Under the pieces are notes generated by a model. The model saw only the letters and a list, made by a program, of their open reading frames with translations, searched no databases and had not been told where the DNA came from. 61,675 nt of DNA from JANOZM01 sp031429355 (GTDB lineage: Bacteria > Pseudomonadota > Gammaproteobacteria > Burkholderiales > Burkholderiaceae_E): contig JANOZM010000009.1 in assembly GCA_031429355.1 (NCBI GenBank), positions 1 through 61,675 of the forward strand, given 5' to 3'. Position numbers and translations under genes: made by a program. This document shows, piece after piece, positions 16,915 to 25,596 of the stretch. How positions within the stretch are numbered: the first letter of the stretch is position 1; each line of letters opens with the position of its first letter.

Positions 16915-19071
16915 CTAAAACTCAAATTCTTGCAATACAGCTCCTCCATGTATTCTTATTCTATTTCGATGAGCCAGTATCAATTCTTTGCGATGCGTAA
17001 TTATTATTTGCGTCCATATTTGTTTATTGATTGATTGAACAGCAAATTGCTCACTTTCCAAATCGAGGTGGCTAGTCGCCTCATCACAAAAAAGAATTGT
17101 CGGTTTACTGTAAAAGGCCCGTGCCAACATAATCCGTTGTCGCTGCCCCCCACTTAGACTACTGCCCATATCTCCAATCAGCGTTTGATACTGCATCGGC
17201 ATTTTTTCAATGTCTCGTGCAATCGCTGCGTGTTCCGCGCACTCTCTGATGCGTTGTTGGTCCGGTGTTTGACTAAAGATACTAATATTCTCCGCAATCG
17301 ATCCGCTTAAAAGCTGATCGTCTTGCATTACCGCACCCACTGCCTGCCGATAAGCGGCACCAAGTTGTTGGATTGGTTGTCCCCTGAACAGCACTTCACC
17401 TTCCGTTGGAATGAGTAGCCCAAGCATCAGTTTTATCAAGGTAGTTTTACCGCCTCCGCTTGGCCCCACAACGGCCAAGCTTTCTCCCTTGTTTACTTTA
17501 AGATTTATGTCCTTTAGGATCCACGGTTCACTTGGTGAGTACCTAAAGCTGACATTGCGCACTTCAATTTCAGGTATTGATCCATCTTCACAAGGGGGTG
17601 GCACTTCTCTGATTGCTATATGACTTCCGGGGTCGGTGTTATTTAAAACAATGTCAGCCAATAACTCACCTTGGAGCTTGAGCATTTTCAGTTCGATGAA
17701 CTTCTGGATCAGGCTTTGTACTCGTCCCGAAAATGTTGCCTTGTAGCTCATAAACGCAAACAACATGCCTAGGCTCAACTGATTTTGAATTACCGCTGAT
17801 GCGCCTAACCAAACCACGACGATGTTTTCTAGCCCAGATGCAATGCCTGAAAGAGCTCCGACGCCTAAGTTTAGCTTTTGGCTTGCAATTGCACGATTGG
17901 TTGATTGCACCAACCCATTGACGTACCTTGCCTGTCGATCGTTCTCGCTAGCAAATAATTTGATACTCTGCACGGCTCGAATACTTTCAAGCAGTTGGCT
18001 TTGGTTCTTTGCGTTCAAGTTCATTTGTTCACTCGCTAGCCTACGCATCGGTGCGTAGCTAGCCCACGAAATCAGTCCTTGAATTACTAACGCTGCAATC
18101 ACCACCCATGCCAGCGTCGGGCTGTAAACAAAGATAATGATCAACATCACGACGCCAAGCAGCCCATCCAACAGGCCCTCAATAAAACTAGTCGTCAGCG
18201 TTTGCTGTATCTGATGCACCGATTCAAACCTCGTGACCACATCGCCCAAATGTCTGCGTTCAAAGTACGTAACCGGCAATCGAATTAGGTGCGCAAATAC
18301 ATTGCTAATCCATTGCACATTTAAGTGGGTCGATAAGTACAGTACAACCCAACTTCTGGCTAAACCAATCGCGGTTTGAATCACCATCAATAGCCCAAAG
18401 CCAATACATAGCAGGGTCAATAAATTACTGTCTGCAGCAACAATTGCTCCATCAACCACCCATTGCATAAAAAATGGCGAAACAATCGCAAAGGCCTCCA
18501 GCGCTAGTGCCAGTGCAAATATTTGTACCAGGCTTCGCTTTAAACCCACCACCTTGCCAAGCAGCTGCGTAATCTTTATCGTGCGTTGTTCTTTCTTTTG
18601 CACAAAGTTGGCCATAGGGGCTAGCTCTAGTGCAACACCGGTAAAACATTTGCTGAGTTCGTCCGCACCAATAGTGCGTTCACCCCGCGCGGGGTCAAGG
18701 ATGATTATTCCTTTGTTATTGGCCAGCACTTTTTTAAGCACTACAAAGTGGTTTAACTCCCAGTGCAAGATGCACGGCAGTTGCAACTGGTTCATCTCTT
18801 CAAGGTCTAAGCGTAGCGGGCGTGCCGATAACTTAAGGCCTTGGGCCATGTCTATTACTTGCTTCAGAGTAGCGCCGCGCAGGGACAGCGCAAACCGCTG
18901 ACGCAAGGTTTGCATATCGGTTTGGTAGCCGTGGTAATTGGCAATCATCGCCAAGCACGCTAAGCCGCATTCGGCGGCTTCGGTTTGCAGAATCGATTGC
19001 ACTTGCTTGCCCCAGCCAAAGCGCAATTTGCTGGTTTGTTGGAATAGGCTGTTGTCTAGGGTTGCACTCAT
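16915..19071 (-). CDS. Peptidase-containing ABC exporter (C39 type)
   Basis: 718-residue PCAT transporter. The N-terminal C39 cysteine peptidase has Cys35 in QTEAAECGLACLAMIANYHG, His108 in HWELNHFVVLKK and Asp126 in LDPARG, so it is catalytically complete. Next comes a membrane domain with about six helices (roughly 170-440). The ATPase carries VVGPSGGGKTTLIKL, the signature LSGGQRQRIMLARAF and Walker B ILFCDEATSHLD. It should cleave the GG leader and export the bacteriocin with the HlyD partner encoded 5 bp upstream. Confidence 0.95.
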   Translation of the reverse strand: MSATLDNSLFQQTSKLRFGWGKQVQSILQTEAAECGLACLAMIANYHGYQTDMQTLRQRFALSLRGATLKQVIDMAQGLKLSARPLRLDLEEMNQLQLPCILHWELNHFVVLKKVLANNKGIIILDPARGERTIGADELSKCFTGVALELAPMANFVQKKEQRTIKITQLLGKVVGLKRSLVQIFALALALEAFAIVSPFFMQWVVDGAIVAADSNLLTLLCIGFGLLMVIQTAIGLARSWVVLYLSTHLNVQWISNVFAHLIRLPVTYFERRHLGDVVTRFESVHQIQQTLTTSFIEGLLDGLLGVVMLIIIFVYSPTLAWVVIAALVIQGLISWASYAPMRRLASEQMNLNAKNQSQLLESIRAVQSIKLFASENDRQARYVNGLVQSTNRAIASQKLNLGVGALSGIASGLENIVVVWLGASAVIQNQLSLGMLFAFMSYKATFSGRVQSLIQKFIELKMLKLQGELLADIVLNNTDPGSHIAIREVPPPCEDGSIPEIEVRNVSFRYSPSEPWILKDINLKVNKGESLAVVGPSGGGKTTLIKLMLGLLIPTEGEVLFRGQPIQQLGAAYRQAVGAVMQDDQLLSGSIAENISIFSQTPDQQRIRECAEHAAIARDIEKMPMQYQTLIGDMGSSLSGGQRQRIMLARAFYSKPTILFCDEATSHLDLESEQFAVQSINKQIWTQIIITHRKELILAHRNRIRIHGGAVLQEFEF

Positions 19072-19076
19072 GGTGT

Positions 19077-20336
19077 TTATACCCTGCCTTTAATGCTAAA
19101 CAGCGGTTCAAACACCCATTCCAATAAACTGCGGGTCTCTTGCATGACGTCGGCTTCTAATTGCAAACCAGACACCAAGGCTTGTTGGTTGCCATAGGCC
19201 GAGATGCTTTGTTTGTCTAAGGCCACCGTAATGCGGTACAGACCTTCACCCATTTGGGCGGCTGCCATCACGGTTTGGCCTAGGTTGGCGGGTAGCTCTT
19301 GGGCACCAAAGGGAACGCGGGTAACTGCAATTACTTTGCCTTGATGTTGACCAAACTTTTGGTAGGGATAAGCGGCGTAGCGTAGGCGCACGATTTGGCC
19401 GGGGGTTACAAACCCAATGCTGGCGCTGGGTGCAAACAATTGAGCTTGCAGTTGTGCGCCTTCGGGCAATATGGCTAGCAGGGGTTGGCCCGATGCTATT
19501 TGGCCTGGCTCGGCTTGCACTGTTGCAATGGTGCCTGCTTGCGGGGCTGTGATGATAATTTCACGTTGTGATTCGGTACTGATGGTGGCTTGGTCTAATT
19601 CTAGAACGATGCGATCTATGGCTGCGCGCTCGCGTTCGTTCTTTAGCGACAGCTGATCGAACTCACCACGTAAGGTAACCAAAGCTCTATTACGTTCGCT
19701 TAACGCACGCTCTAGGCCTTGTAGGCGCGATTGTTGGTCTAGTAGTTCGTCGCTCTTTTGTTGCAAAGCCATGTCGGAGACAAACTTTTGTTCGGCCAAG
19801 GCTTGAAACTTGGCGAGCTGGCCTTCAACGGACTTGACCCGTGAAGTTTGGGTAGCGATTTCTCGGCGTAGTTGAGTTAGTTCTAAATCACCGTTGCTGA
19901 TGGATGCGCTTAGTTGTTGGCGTTGTTGCGCAGCAAGCGCGGTTTGATTGGACCGCTCTAAGGCTAAGTTACTTTTACGGGCTTTGAATGATTCGAGAAT
20001 GGCGGCGCTGGCGAATTGAGAACCATTAGAAATACCCGATACAGCCAACGAACCCTGTGCTGATTTTGCGTTTGCACCAATTCCAGTGACGCGGTCTAGC
20101 GATAACGTAAACAACTTATCACCCGCTTGAACCCGATCGCCTTCGTTAACGTGGCGGGCAACGATTAACCCAACCTGTGGTGGCATTACTTTGATGACAC
20201 CACGCTCTGGCGCTAACACGCCCATTACACGAGCACGCTTGGTGTATTCGCCAAACACAAGCAATGCAGCCAGCGTTAGCGCAATGGCAAAAGCCGCCCA
20301 ACACACCACCGTAAACGAAAGCGGTCGCATCAACAC
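19077..20336 (-). CDS. HlyD-family adaptor; N-terminus out of frame through a G10 tract
   Basis: Periplasmic adaptor joining the ABC exporter to an outer membrane channel. The listed frame starts at the membrane helix (SFTVVCWAAFAIALTLAALL). A lipoyl-like half (APERGVIKVMPPQVGLIVAR), a long coiled coil (about 110-260) and the second lipoyl and barrel part follow. Upstream the frame continues as LFRTEALEAQKSQWLGSIV, the normal cytoplasmic N-terminus of this family, but then meets ten C residues and an in-frame TGA. With nine C the GTG at 20415, preceded by AGGT, would be in frame. Phase variation or a sequencing error are the two explanations. Confidence 0.88.
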   Translation of the reverse strand: MLMRPLSFTVVCWAAFAIALTLAALLVFGEYTKRARVMGVLAPERGVIKVMPPQVGLIVARHVNEGDRVQAGDKLFTLSLDRVTGIGANAKSAQGSLAVSGISNGSQFASAAILESFKARKSNLALERSNQTALAAQQRQQLSASISNGDLELTQLRREIATQTSRVKSVEGQLAKFQALAEQKFVSDMALQQKSDELLDQQSRLQGLERALSERNRALVTLRGEFDQLSLKNERERAAIDRIVLELDQATISTESQREIIITAPQAGTIATVQAEPGQIASGQPLLAILPEGAQLQAQLFAPSASIGFVTPGQIVRLRYAAYPYQKFGQHQGKVIAVTRVPFGAQELPANLGQTVMAAAQMGEGLYRITVALDKQSISAYGNQQALVSGLQLEADVMQETRSLLEWVFEPLFSIKGRV

Positions 20337-20396
20337 AATCGACCCCAGCCATTGAGACTTTTGTGCCTCTAGCGCTTCAGTACGAAATAGTTGTGT

Positions 20397-20406
20397 GGGG
20401 GGGGGG
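20397..20406. repeat. Homopolymer tract of ten G (plus strand)
   Basis: It lies a few codons inside the expected 5' end of the HlyD gene. Tract length decides whether GTG 20415 or a stop is in frame with the adaptor. It is the longest G or C run I noticed in the window. Confidence 0.9.
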
Positions 20407-20415
20407 TAGAGTCAC

Positions 20416-20955
20416 GGTTTACCTACGAAGTCAGTAGGCAAAGCATGGGCGTTTGAGACCAGGCTGTCTATTAGACGGATGGCCTAGTGAGGGTGATTTA
20501 TCTAGGTCGTTTGGCTTAGGCCGAATGGACTATTGACATACAGATTTGTTGGCGGCACCGATTCAAAGAGACTTCTGGTACTGGCACTGCTGCAGTCAAA
20601 TACAGTAGCTTTCGAAGCTAGAAGGGTCGGGCTAAGATGTTAGTTGATGGGTATGGCCTAGTTGCGCTATTGCACTTGGGATGATCTTTGCTAATGGTTT
20701 AGTTCAATAAATGGCCCGTAAACTTGGTTGTCTGAAAGTTCACTTGCTTGCTTGTTTCTTTCGGCGAACGGACCTTCGAAGCGCAAAATGCTGCTAAAAA
20801 TCAGCGCCAGCAGACTTGAACTCGCATCACACACGCAGCTGCCTTTACAGCCAGAATATTTGGGCTGAACTGTTTGTTGGTTTGGGATTCGATACTGCCT
20901 CAGGCTTGCAACTAAACTGTTACAAAATATCACGAGCTCTCAATTGTTTAGCGTT
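20416..20955. other. Intergenic, no gene recognised
   Basis: About 540 bp upstream of the bacteriocin export operon, expected to contain its promoter. A minus-strand open frame at 20691-20933 has cysteine- and serine-rich content, no family resemblance and no ribosome-binding site; I do not call it a gene. No strong promoter hexamers were found. Confidence 0.4.
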
Positions 20956-21180
20956 TTACGGACAAATAAGTGGCACTGAAGGGAAGTAAGTTCTGTATCG
21001 AGCTGCATCGCGAGTTAGGACAGTCAGATCGTTCGTTTGTGCGTGAGCTCCAATAAAGAAATCTGGCAACACGCCAACTGACGTGCTTTTACCCGCCCGT
21101 TTTTTTTGGCGGAACTTTAAATGCCAGACTGGGTCGCGTTGAATGACATCAATCCAAACATTACTATCAACCAATATCAA
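20956..21180 (-). pseudogene. VapC PIN toxin with internal deletion
   Basis: Starts at TTG 21180 (LILVDSNVWIDVIQRDPVWH), which is the usual VapC N-terminus with the first catalytic Asp in VDSN. After a basic linker the frame resumes with DFFIGAHAQTNDLTVLTRDA and ends RYFP-like (RYRTYFPSVPLICP), the VapC C-terminus. Some 50-60 residues, including the second acidic catalytic position, are missing. It overlaps the antitoxin stop by about four bases. Probably inactive. Confidence 0.72.
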
Positions 21181-21434
21181 GGTTTTTTCCAATCATCGCC
21201 ACGCGTCAAGCGCATGACTTCATCGGTTGTAAAACGGCCGTTACCCGTTCCAACTAGGACAGAAAATGGGTTGCCTTTATCGGCCACTCGCGTAGTGCGC
21301 GACTGAGAACGTTTACTAAGGTGTTTTTTTAGCGCGGCTTGTACAGCGGACGATTTACTAATGATCATGGTTTCGCAGTAATGGTTCAATTGCTTTTCAA
21401 GAGCCTCGGGTAATCTGATAGATAGAATGACCAT
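21177..21434 (-). CDS. Ribbon-helix-helix antitoxin (VapB type)
   Basis: 85 residues. The N-terminus MVILSIRLPEALEKQLNHYC and then SKSSAVQAALKKHL is a ribbon-helix-helix DNA-binding domain. The C-terminal tail (RFTTDEVMRLTRGDDWKKP) is of the kind that plugs a PIN toxin active site. It survives intact beside a deleted toxin, so it may be an orphan antitoxin that could neutralise related toxins or simply be decaying. Confidence 0.75.
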   Translation of the reverse strand: MVILSIRLPEALEKQLNHYCETMIISKSSAVQAALKKHLSKRSQSRTTRVADKGNPFSVLVGTGNGRFTTDEVMRLTRGDDWKKP

Positions 21435-21975
21435 CCTTTTAGATGAGAAATTAGAGGCATTTGCGTACTACAAAAAATACAAAAATATTGTAATTCGGTA
21501 TGACAATGGGATCGGTGAAGTGCTACTCAAAGACAGTTTGCGTGGCCTCATTGTCAACCCTTCGCAAGGCCGGTGGCATTGTCAATTTTCATTGATTCCA
21601 ATAATGCACGTTTATTCCGTTACATCACTTGCAAGACTTATTCTCGCTACGCTTTGGCAAGCTAGACAATAATCACATAAAGGTTAGAAGATGAAACCAA
21701 ACACCACTCAACCTTTTGTTGCAAGGTATCGTCTGCTGGGCTGCGTTTTGGATACTAGGACTGCCAAACTATTGTCAACAGTAATCTCCTGCTGCTTTGG
21801 GAATCGGCGCGGTTCTGCTGTCGATGGCAACGTCGCTAGGAGCTGTATTCATTTTAGCTCGCGCGCGCAGAGCATCGCGTTTCGCGCGCGTTCTGGATCT
21901 CCTTTTACTTTACCGTCCCGCTCGACAATGACTTGAGAAGCATCGCGGCGGTCCTGCAGCGCTAAACCTTTGGCC
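21435..21975. other. Gene-poor stretch between TA remnants
   Basis: Contains the second copy of the diverged repeat at 21629-21713 and a GC-rich segment around 21850-21950. On the minus strand that segment gives a short frame (VIVERDGKVKGDPERARNAM) that looks protein-like but is not recognised. Plus-strand open frames at 21427 and 21691 are not supported. Confidence 0.35.
21629..21713 (+). repeat. Diverged dispersed repeat, copy 2
   Basis: Partner of the repeat at 10455-10550; shares TTCTCGCT, TTGGCAA, CTAGAC, TTAGAAGATGAAA and CTCAACCTTTT. Similarity fades after about 90 bp on the right. Confidence 0.5.
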
Positions 21976-22386
21976 CTAAACTGGCCTTAAAGCCGTCAGC
22001 TGCACCAACTCACTATATTGTTCCAATACGTTGTTGCTAGTCAGCAGCTAAGCCGGCAAACTTAATGCTTGAGCGATAAGCAGCCTATCAAATAGGTCGC
22101 GGTGATGCCATGCCATGCTGGCTACAGCAAAGGTGTGTGGCGCTTGCACCGCTAACTCGCTAAAACCCGTTTCAATTGCAAGGCGGTAAATATCTTGTGT
22201 GGTGAAATCAAAATTGGCTTTGTTTAAACTGCTTTAAATCGCAATTTCCCAAATGCTCGCTGCACTAAATTAGACGGTATTTTTCGCATCGCTTAACAGA
22301 GTTTGAATTTCGACTTTTAAGCGCTGTGGCGCAATTAGCGCCCAAAGTAGAATGTTGGTATCAAGCAAAACGGTGCGTTGCGACAT
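21976..22386 (-). pseudogene. VapC PIN-domain toxin with three nonsense codons
   Basis: Full-length 137-codon frame from ATG 22386 to the final TAG at 21978-21976. It reads QRTVLLDTNILLWALIAPQR, NTV then TAA, FSAASIWEIAI then TAA, HRDLFDRLLIAQALSLPA then TAG, LLTSN. All PIN landmarks are present (LLDTN, WEIAI, DRLLIAQA) without frameshifts; only point nonsense changes break it. The intact cognate antitoxin lies 5 bp upstream. Confidence 0.85.
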
Positions 22387-22391
22387 GCTAA

Positions 22392-22628
22392 TTATTTTGT
22401 ATCAAACATGGCTTGTATTTCGGCTGTGTGCAGGCTGTCAAAGTTGCCAGGCAAGTTGTAAATTGACTTACCCAAGCCAAGCTGGCGCATTTGTTTAACA
22501 GCCTCAAAAGGCACAAGGCGCGCAACAGGCCTGCCCGCGCGGGCAATAATGATGCTCTCGCCAAGCGTTGCTTGATCTACAAACCGCGAGAGCTGAGTTT
22601 TAGCTTCGTGAATATTAACGGTTTGCAT
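22392..22628 (-). CDS. Phd/YefM-family antitoxin (partner of dead VapC)
   Basis: 78 residues, MQTVNIHEAKTQLSRFVDQA, then ESIIIARAGRPVARLVPFEA: the classic Phd/YefM antitoxin used with PIN toxins. A GGAGGT ribosome-binding site precedes it. The upstream region has GGACT and AGTCC half-sites (about 22649-22669) that may be its operator. Its toxin gene carries three stops, so this antitoxin is now an orphan. Confidence 0.88.
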   Translation of the reverse strand: MQTVNIHEAKTQLSRFVDQATLGESIIIARAGRPVARLVPFEAVKQMRQLGLGKSIYNLPGNFDSLHTAEIQAMFDTK

Positions 22629-22741
22629 GGAGGTTTCTTTAACGAGTGGGACTTAGCTAAAGTTAGTCCAGCATAAGAGGGGTGTCAACCTTGTGTGTTG
22701 GACCAGTACAAATAATTGCGTTGTTTGCAAAACAGCAATAC

Positions 22742-22759
22742 AATTTCGTATACAAAATT
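22742..22759 (+). promoter_or_regulatory. Palindromic operator of the MazF-type module
   Basis: An 18-bp near-perfect palindrome (AATTTCGTATACAAAATT, one mismatched pair) ends 12 bp before the antitoxin ATG. It probably overlaps the -10 element, as expected for RHH autoregulation. Confidence 0.6.
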
Positions 22760-22771
22760 AGGGGCCAAATA

Positions 22772-23002
22772 ATGAGCACAGCAACATTATCTTTTAGGGC
22801 TTCTGCAGAATTCGCCGAGCAAACTAAAGCATTGGCCGATGTTTTCAATATGTCCAGTTCGGACTATGTTAGGGAAGCGGTTCGCGAAAAAAATGAGCGC
22901 ATGTTGCAGCAGCGAATGGTTTATTTATCTAAACAACTCGCAGCACTAAGCCTTGCTGAAAATAAATCTATGAACTCAACGATTGGTGACGGACTTGTCT
23001 AA
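22772..23002 (+). CDS. Ribbon-helix-helix antitoxin of MazF-type module
   Basis: 76 residues from ATG 22772 (MSTATLSFRASAEFAEQTKA), chosen because AGGGG lies nine bases upstream. The residues LADVFNMSSSDYVREAVREK complete a ribbon-helix-helix domain. The C-terminal part is a helix for toxin binding. It overlaps the toxin frame by 17 bases. Confidence 0.82.
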   Translation: MSTATLSFRASAEFAEQTKALADVFNMSSSDYVREAVREKNERMLQQRMVYLSKQLAALSLAENKSMNSTIGDGLV

Positions 23003-23360
23003 GGTTCAGCGCGGACAAGTTTGGTTGGTCGATTTTGAACCCCAAACGCACAAACAAGAGCCGGGAAAGCGCGGCCGCCCCGCGCTCGTTATCCAAACCA
23101 ATGTATTGAACGATTCGGGCCATCCTACGACGATTGTTATTCCTTGTACCACCCAAGTCTATCGCGATGCGCAGGGGGATGGTTACCCGATTCGGATTTC
23201 GTTGGGCGAAATTGGTAACTCCAAAGTGGAAACGGATTTGCTTGTCGATCAAATTCGGGCGATTGTTAATGAGCGAATTTTAGGCGCTAAACCTTTGGCC
23301 GAATTGCCCCGAGTGCAGATGAAACGGGTTGAAGACGCGCTGAAAATATTGACGACTTAG
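22986..23360 (+). CDS. MazF/PemK-family endoribonuclease toxin
   Basis: About 124 residues from GTG 22986; a TTG one codon earlier is also possible. Hallmarks are VQRGQVWLVDFEP, the basic loop GKRGRPALVIQTNVLN, TTIVIPCTTQ and ETDLLVDQIRAI. MazF enzymes cut mRNA at short motifs. The length and all conserved blocks look intact, so the toxin is likely functional. Confidence 0.92.
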   Translation: MTDLSKVQRGQVWLVDFEPQTHKQEPGKRGRPALVIQTNVLNDSGHPTTIVIPCTTQVYRDAQGDGYPIRISLGEIGNSKVETDLLVDQIRAIVNERILGAKPLAELPRVQMKRVEDALKILTT

Positions 23361-23540
23361 CCTTCTCAGGAATCGGCCTAGAAACCTTGTGTGAGGGCGC
23401 TAGTATTGGACCCTGAACCGCGTCTCCTTTAGCTGCAAGCGGTGCGAGTTTAAATCAGGTAACTCTCGAAGATAGGGCGCGTTCGGCTATCCCGAGTCCG
23501 ATTGCGTTACCGCTCATTGGCGGAATTACACTAAAAAAAA

Positions 23541-23567
23541 ATAGCCTATGCTTATTACATAGGCTAT
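23541..23567 (+). promoter_or_regulatory. Palindromic operator of the VapBC module
   Basis: A perfect 10-bp inverted repeat (ATAGCCTATG and CATAGGCTAT) with a 7-bp spacer, 41 bp before vapB. A TATGTTAT-like -10 lies at its right edge. Likely site of VapB autorepression. Confidence 0.7.
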
Positions 23568-23608
23568 GTTATTCTGTGGCGCCTACAAACTAAATTTAGG
23601 AGTTTGTC

Positions 23609-23887
23609 ATGGATCAAATATTGCCTGAAGAAGAGACTAGAACAGCTCGCCTGTTCCGCAATGGAGCAAATCAAGCGATTCGTATCCCACGCGAATTCGA
23701 ACTGCCTGGCACCGAAGTTACGATTCGCAAAGTTGCAGGTACTCTAGTTATCGAATCGCTTAAAAAAACTCATCCGAGGGGGTCAGTGGCCGCATTGTTG
23801 GCCGCATTAGCGACTTTAGATTCTATTGCTGAACCGTTTCCAAATATTGATGACGGTCTTTTAAATCTCGACGACGTGGTGCTATGA
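23609..23887 (+). CDS. vapB: VapB antitoxin (AbrB/SpoVT swapped-hairpin type)
   Basis: 92 residues with AGGAG ahead of the ATG. TARLFRNGANQAIRIPREFE and VTIRKVAGTLVIESL form the swapped-hairpin AbrB DNA-binding fold typical of VapB. The acidic tail (PNIDDGLLNLDDVVL) should block the toxin active site. It overlaps vapC by four bases (ATGA). Confidence 0.9.
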   Translation: MDQILPEEETRTARLFRNGANQAIRIPREFELPGTEVTIRKVAGTLVIESLKKTHPRGSVAALLAALATLDSIAEPFPNIDDGLLNLDDVVL

Positions 23888-24321
23888 GTGCAGATGGGCA
23901 GTTGTGGCTACTGGACACGAACATTATTTCAGGGTTGATGCGCGAGCCGACGGGCTCGATTGCAGTTCGGCTAGCTCAAAATTTGCAGCAAATAGAAGGT
24001 GCCCAGATAGGAACCAGTGTTATTGTTGACTGCGAGTTAAGGTTTGGTCTCGCAAAAAACTCATCCGATAAACTGCTTGAAGCTTATCGGGTAACAATGG
24101 CTGCAATTAAATTGTTTAACTTTGAAAGTGCAGCGGTACAGCGGTACGCTAACCTTCGGCACTACCTTGAGGAACAAGGTACTCCAATAGGTCCTAACGA
24201 CATGCTTATCGCGGCGCACGCTTTAGCGCTAAATTGCACGCTCGTTACTGCTAATGAAGACGAATTTCGTCGGGTGCCTGGGTTGAGGGTAGAAAACTGG
24301 ACTAAAACGCGTCAGGTTTAA
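23884..24321 (+). CDS. vapC: VapC PIN-domain ribonuclease toxin
   Basis: 145 residues with the full set of PIN acidic positions: D11 in LLDTNIIS, E51 in DCELRFGLAKN, D106 in PNDMLIAAHAL, and the NEDEF segment at 124-128. The arrangement IGPNDMLIAAHA and LVTANEDEFRRV is that of FitB-like VapC enzymes, which cut tRNA or rRNA. It appears intact and translationally coupled to vapB. Confidence 0.93.
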   Translation: MSADGQLWLLDTNIISGLMREPTGSIAVRLAQNLQQIEGAQIGTSVIVDCELRFGLAKNSSDKLLEAYRVTMAAIKLFNFESAAVQRYANLRHYLEEQGTPIGPNDMLIAAHALALNCTLVTANEDEFRRVPGLRVENWTKTRQV

Positions 24322-24452
24322 CAACAAACTTTGTAGTTTAAGCGCATGATTATGTTGTGCCCAATAGGCCGCTGTTAGTACTTCGCGTACTTGCCGACTT
24401 TACACATTAGCGCTCACCCAAAGTTTAAAGAACCAACCATTGGAACGGAATC

Positions 24453-25514
24453 ATGCACGCAAGCCTTCGCCCTTCATCGTTACATTCGATATCAAAATTA
24501 TTACGTAGCCTGCTAGTGGTGTTGGCGAGCTTTGGGGTCGCGCAATCTTTTGCGCAAACGCCAGCTGCGGCCAAAGTTACGCCGACAGCCGAACCCAAAG
24601 TTGCAGTTGCGGTTGAAAAACAGATTTCTGCTGCCGTGGTTCGCATTGAAACGACTGCGGTATCGGCCGCGCCAAGCGCCCAAACATTGGGGCAAGAGCG
24701 CATGGGTTCCGGAGTGGTGATTGGGCCGAACGAAGTACTAACGATTGGTTACTTAATTTTAGAAGCAGAATCCGTGCAAGTAATTACCAGCAAAGGTAAG
24801 CGCATTCCAGCAGTGGTGGCCGGATATGACCATGCCACTGGGTTTGGCTTAATTCGTACTTTTTTGCCCATTAATGTAGAGCCCATTAAGTTAGGCGATT
24901 CAGATGCGGTTAAGCGCGAGCAAAAATTACTTAATTTGGGCCAAGGCGAATTTGAAGTGACCGAATTGCAGGTGATTTCGCGCAAACCTTTTGTGGGCAG
25001 TTGGGAGTACTTGTTAGAGACACCCATTATGACGGGGCCACCTGTAAACAACTGGAGTGGCTCGGCGCTTACGACCTTAAACGGTGAGCTAGTGGGCATT
25101 GGTTCGCTGGTACTGCCAGATGCCGGGGACACACGTGGCGAGCCTGGTAATTTGTTTGTTCCAGTAAATATTTTAAAACCGATTTTGGCCGACCTGCTGG
25201 ATAAAGGCTATCGCAACGGCCCAGTGCAACCTTGGTTCGGATTAACCACAGAAGTAATTGGCGAGCGCTTAGTAGTCGTGCGAGTGGCGGCAAATTCGCC
25301 TGCTGCAAACGCAGGACTGAAACGCGGCGACGTCATTACGAAGGTGGCCAATAAAGCGGTCGCTAACCAAGCCGAGTTTTACCGTACCGCATGGGCTGTC
25401 GGTCCGGCTGGAAGTACCGTAAGCTTGCAAGCCTTCTCGGGCGAAAAGCTAATGGATTACAAGCTGATTGGCGTTGACCGAAACAAAGTGATGAAGCGTG
25501 CTGAAGGCACTTAA
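24453..25514 (+). CDS. HtrA/DegP-like protein with degenerate catalytic triad
   Basis: 353 residues with a signal peptide (cut near SFAQ). The trypsin-like domain has MGSGVVIGPNEVLTIGYLIL, where HtrA proteases have a TNxHV histidine; here Tyr100 takes that place. The aspartate segment reads YDHATGFGLI, without the usual TDLAV aspartate. The serine loop is NNWSGSALTTLNGELVG with Ser202 retained. A PDZ domain follows (residues about 250-340, ANSPAANAGLKRGDVITKVA). I conclude it is a pseudo-protease, perhaps a peptide-binding scaffold. This variant appears recurrent in the order, as far as I recall. Confidence 0.82.
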   Translation: MHASLRPSSLHSISKLLRSLLVVLASFGVAQSFAQTPAAAKVTPTAEPKVAVAVEKQISAAVVRIETTAVSAAPSAQTLGQERMGSGVVIGPNEVLTIGYLILEAESVQVITSKGKRIPAVVAGYDHATGFGLIRTFLPINVEPIKLGDSDAVKREQKLLNLGQGEFEVTELQVISRKPFVGSWEYLLETPIMTGPPVNNWSGSALTTLNGELVGIGSLVLPDAGDTRGEPGNLFVPVNILKPILADLLDKGYRNGPVQPWFGLTTEVIGERLVVVRVAANSPAANAGLKRGDVITKVANKAVANQAEFYRTAWAVGPAGSTVSLQAFSGEKLMDYKLIGVDRNKVMKRAEGT

Positions 25515-25596
25515 GTTAATAGTAAAGCGCTCTTGTAACAAGGCGCGGTTATAGTGAAGATTGTTTGTATTTGGCGAGTCTATTTTTGGCGGGTTT

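Noticed and set aside
20691..20933. Minus-strand open frame upstream of the bacteriocin export genes
   Set aside because: Composition is not protein-like, there is no start signal and no domain; probably chance.
21427..21672. Plus-strand open frame of 81 codons
   Set aside because: It lies across the promoter region of the opposing VapB-type antitoxin and in repeat sequence, has no ribosome-binding site, and its residues resemble no family.
7041..24321. Chromosomal integron (many small TA genes)
   Set aside because: TA density suggested cassettes, but I could not find recurring attC-like GTTRRRY/RYYYAAC sites between genes, genes face both directions, and no integrase is present.
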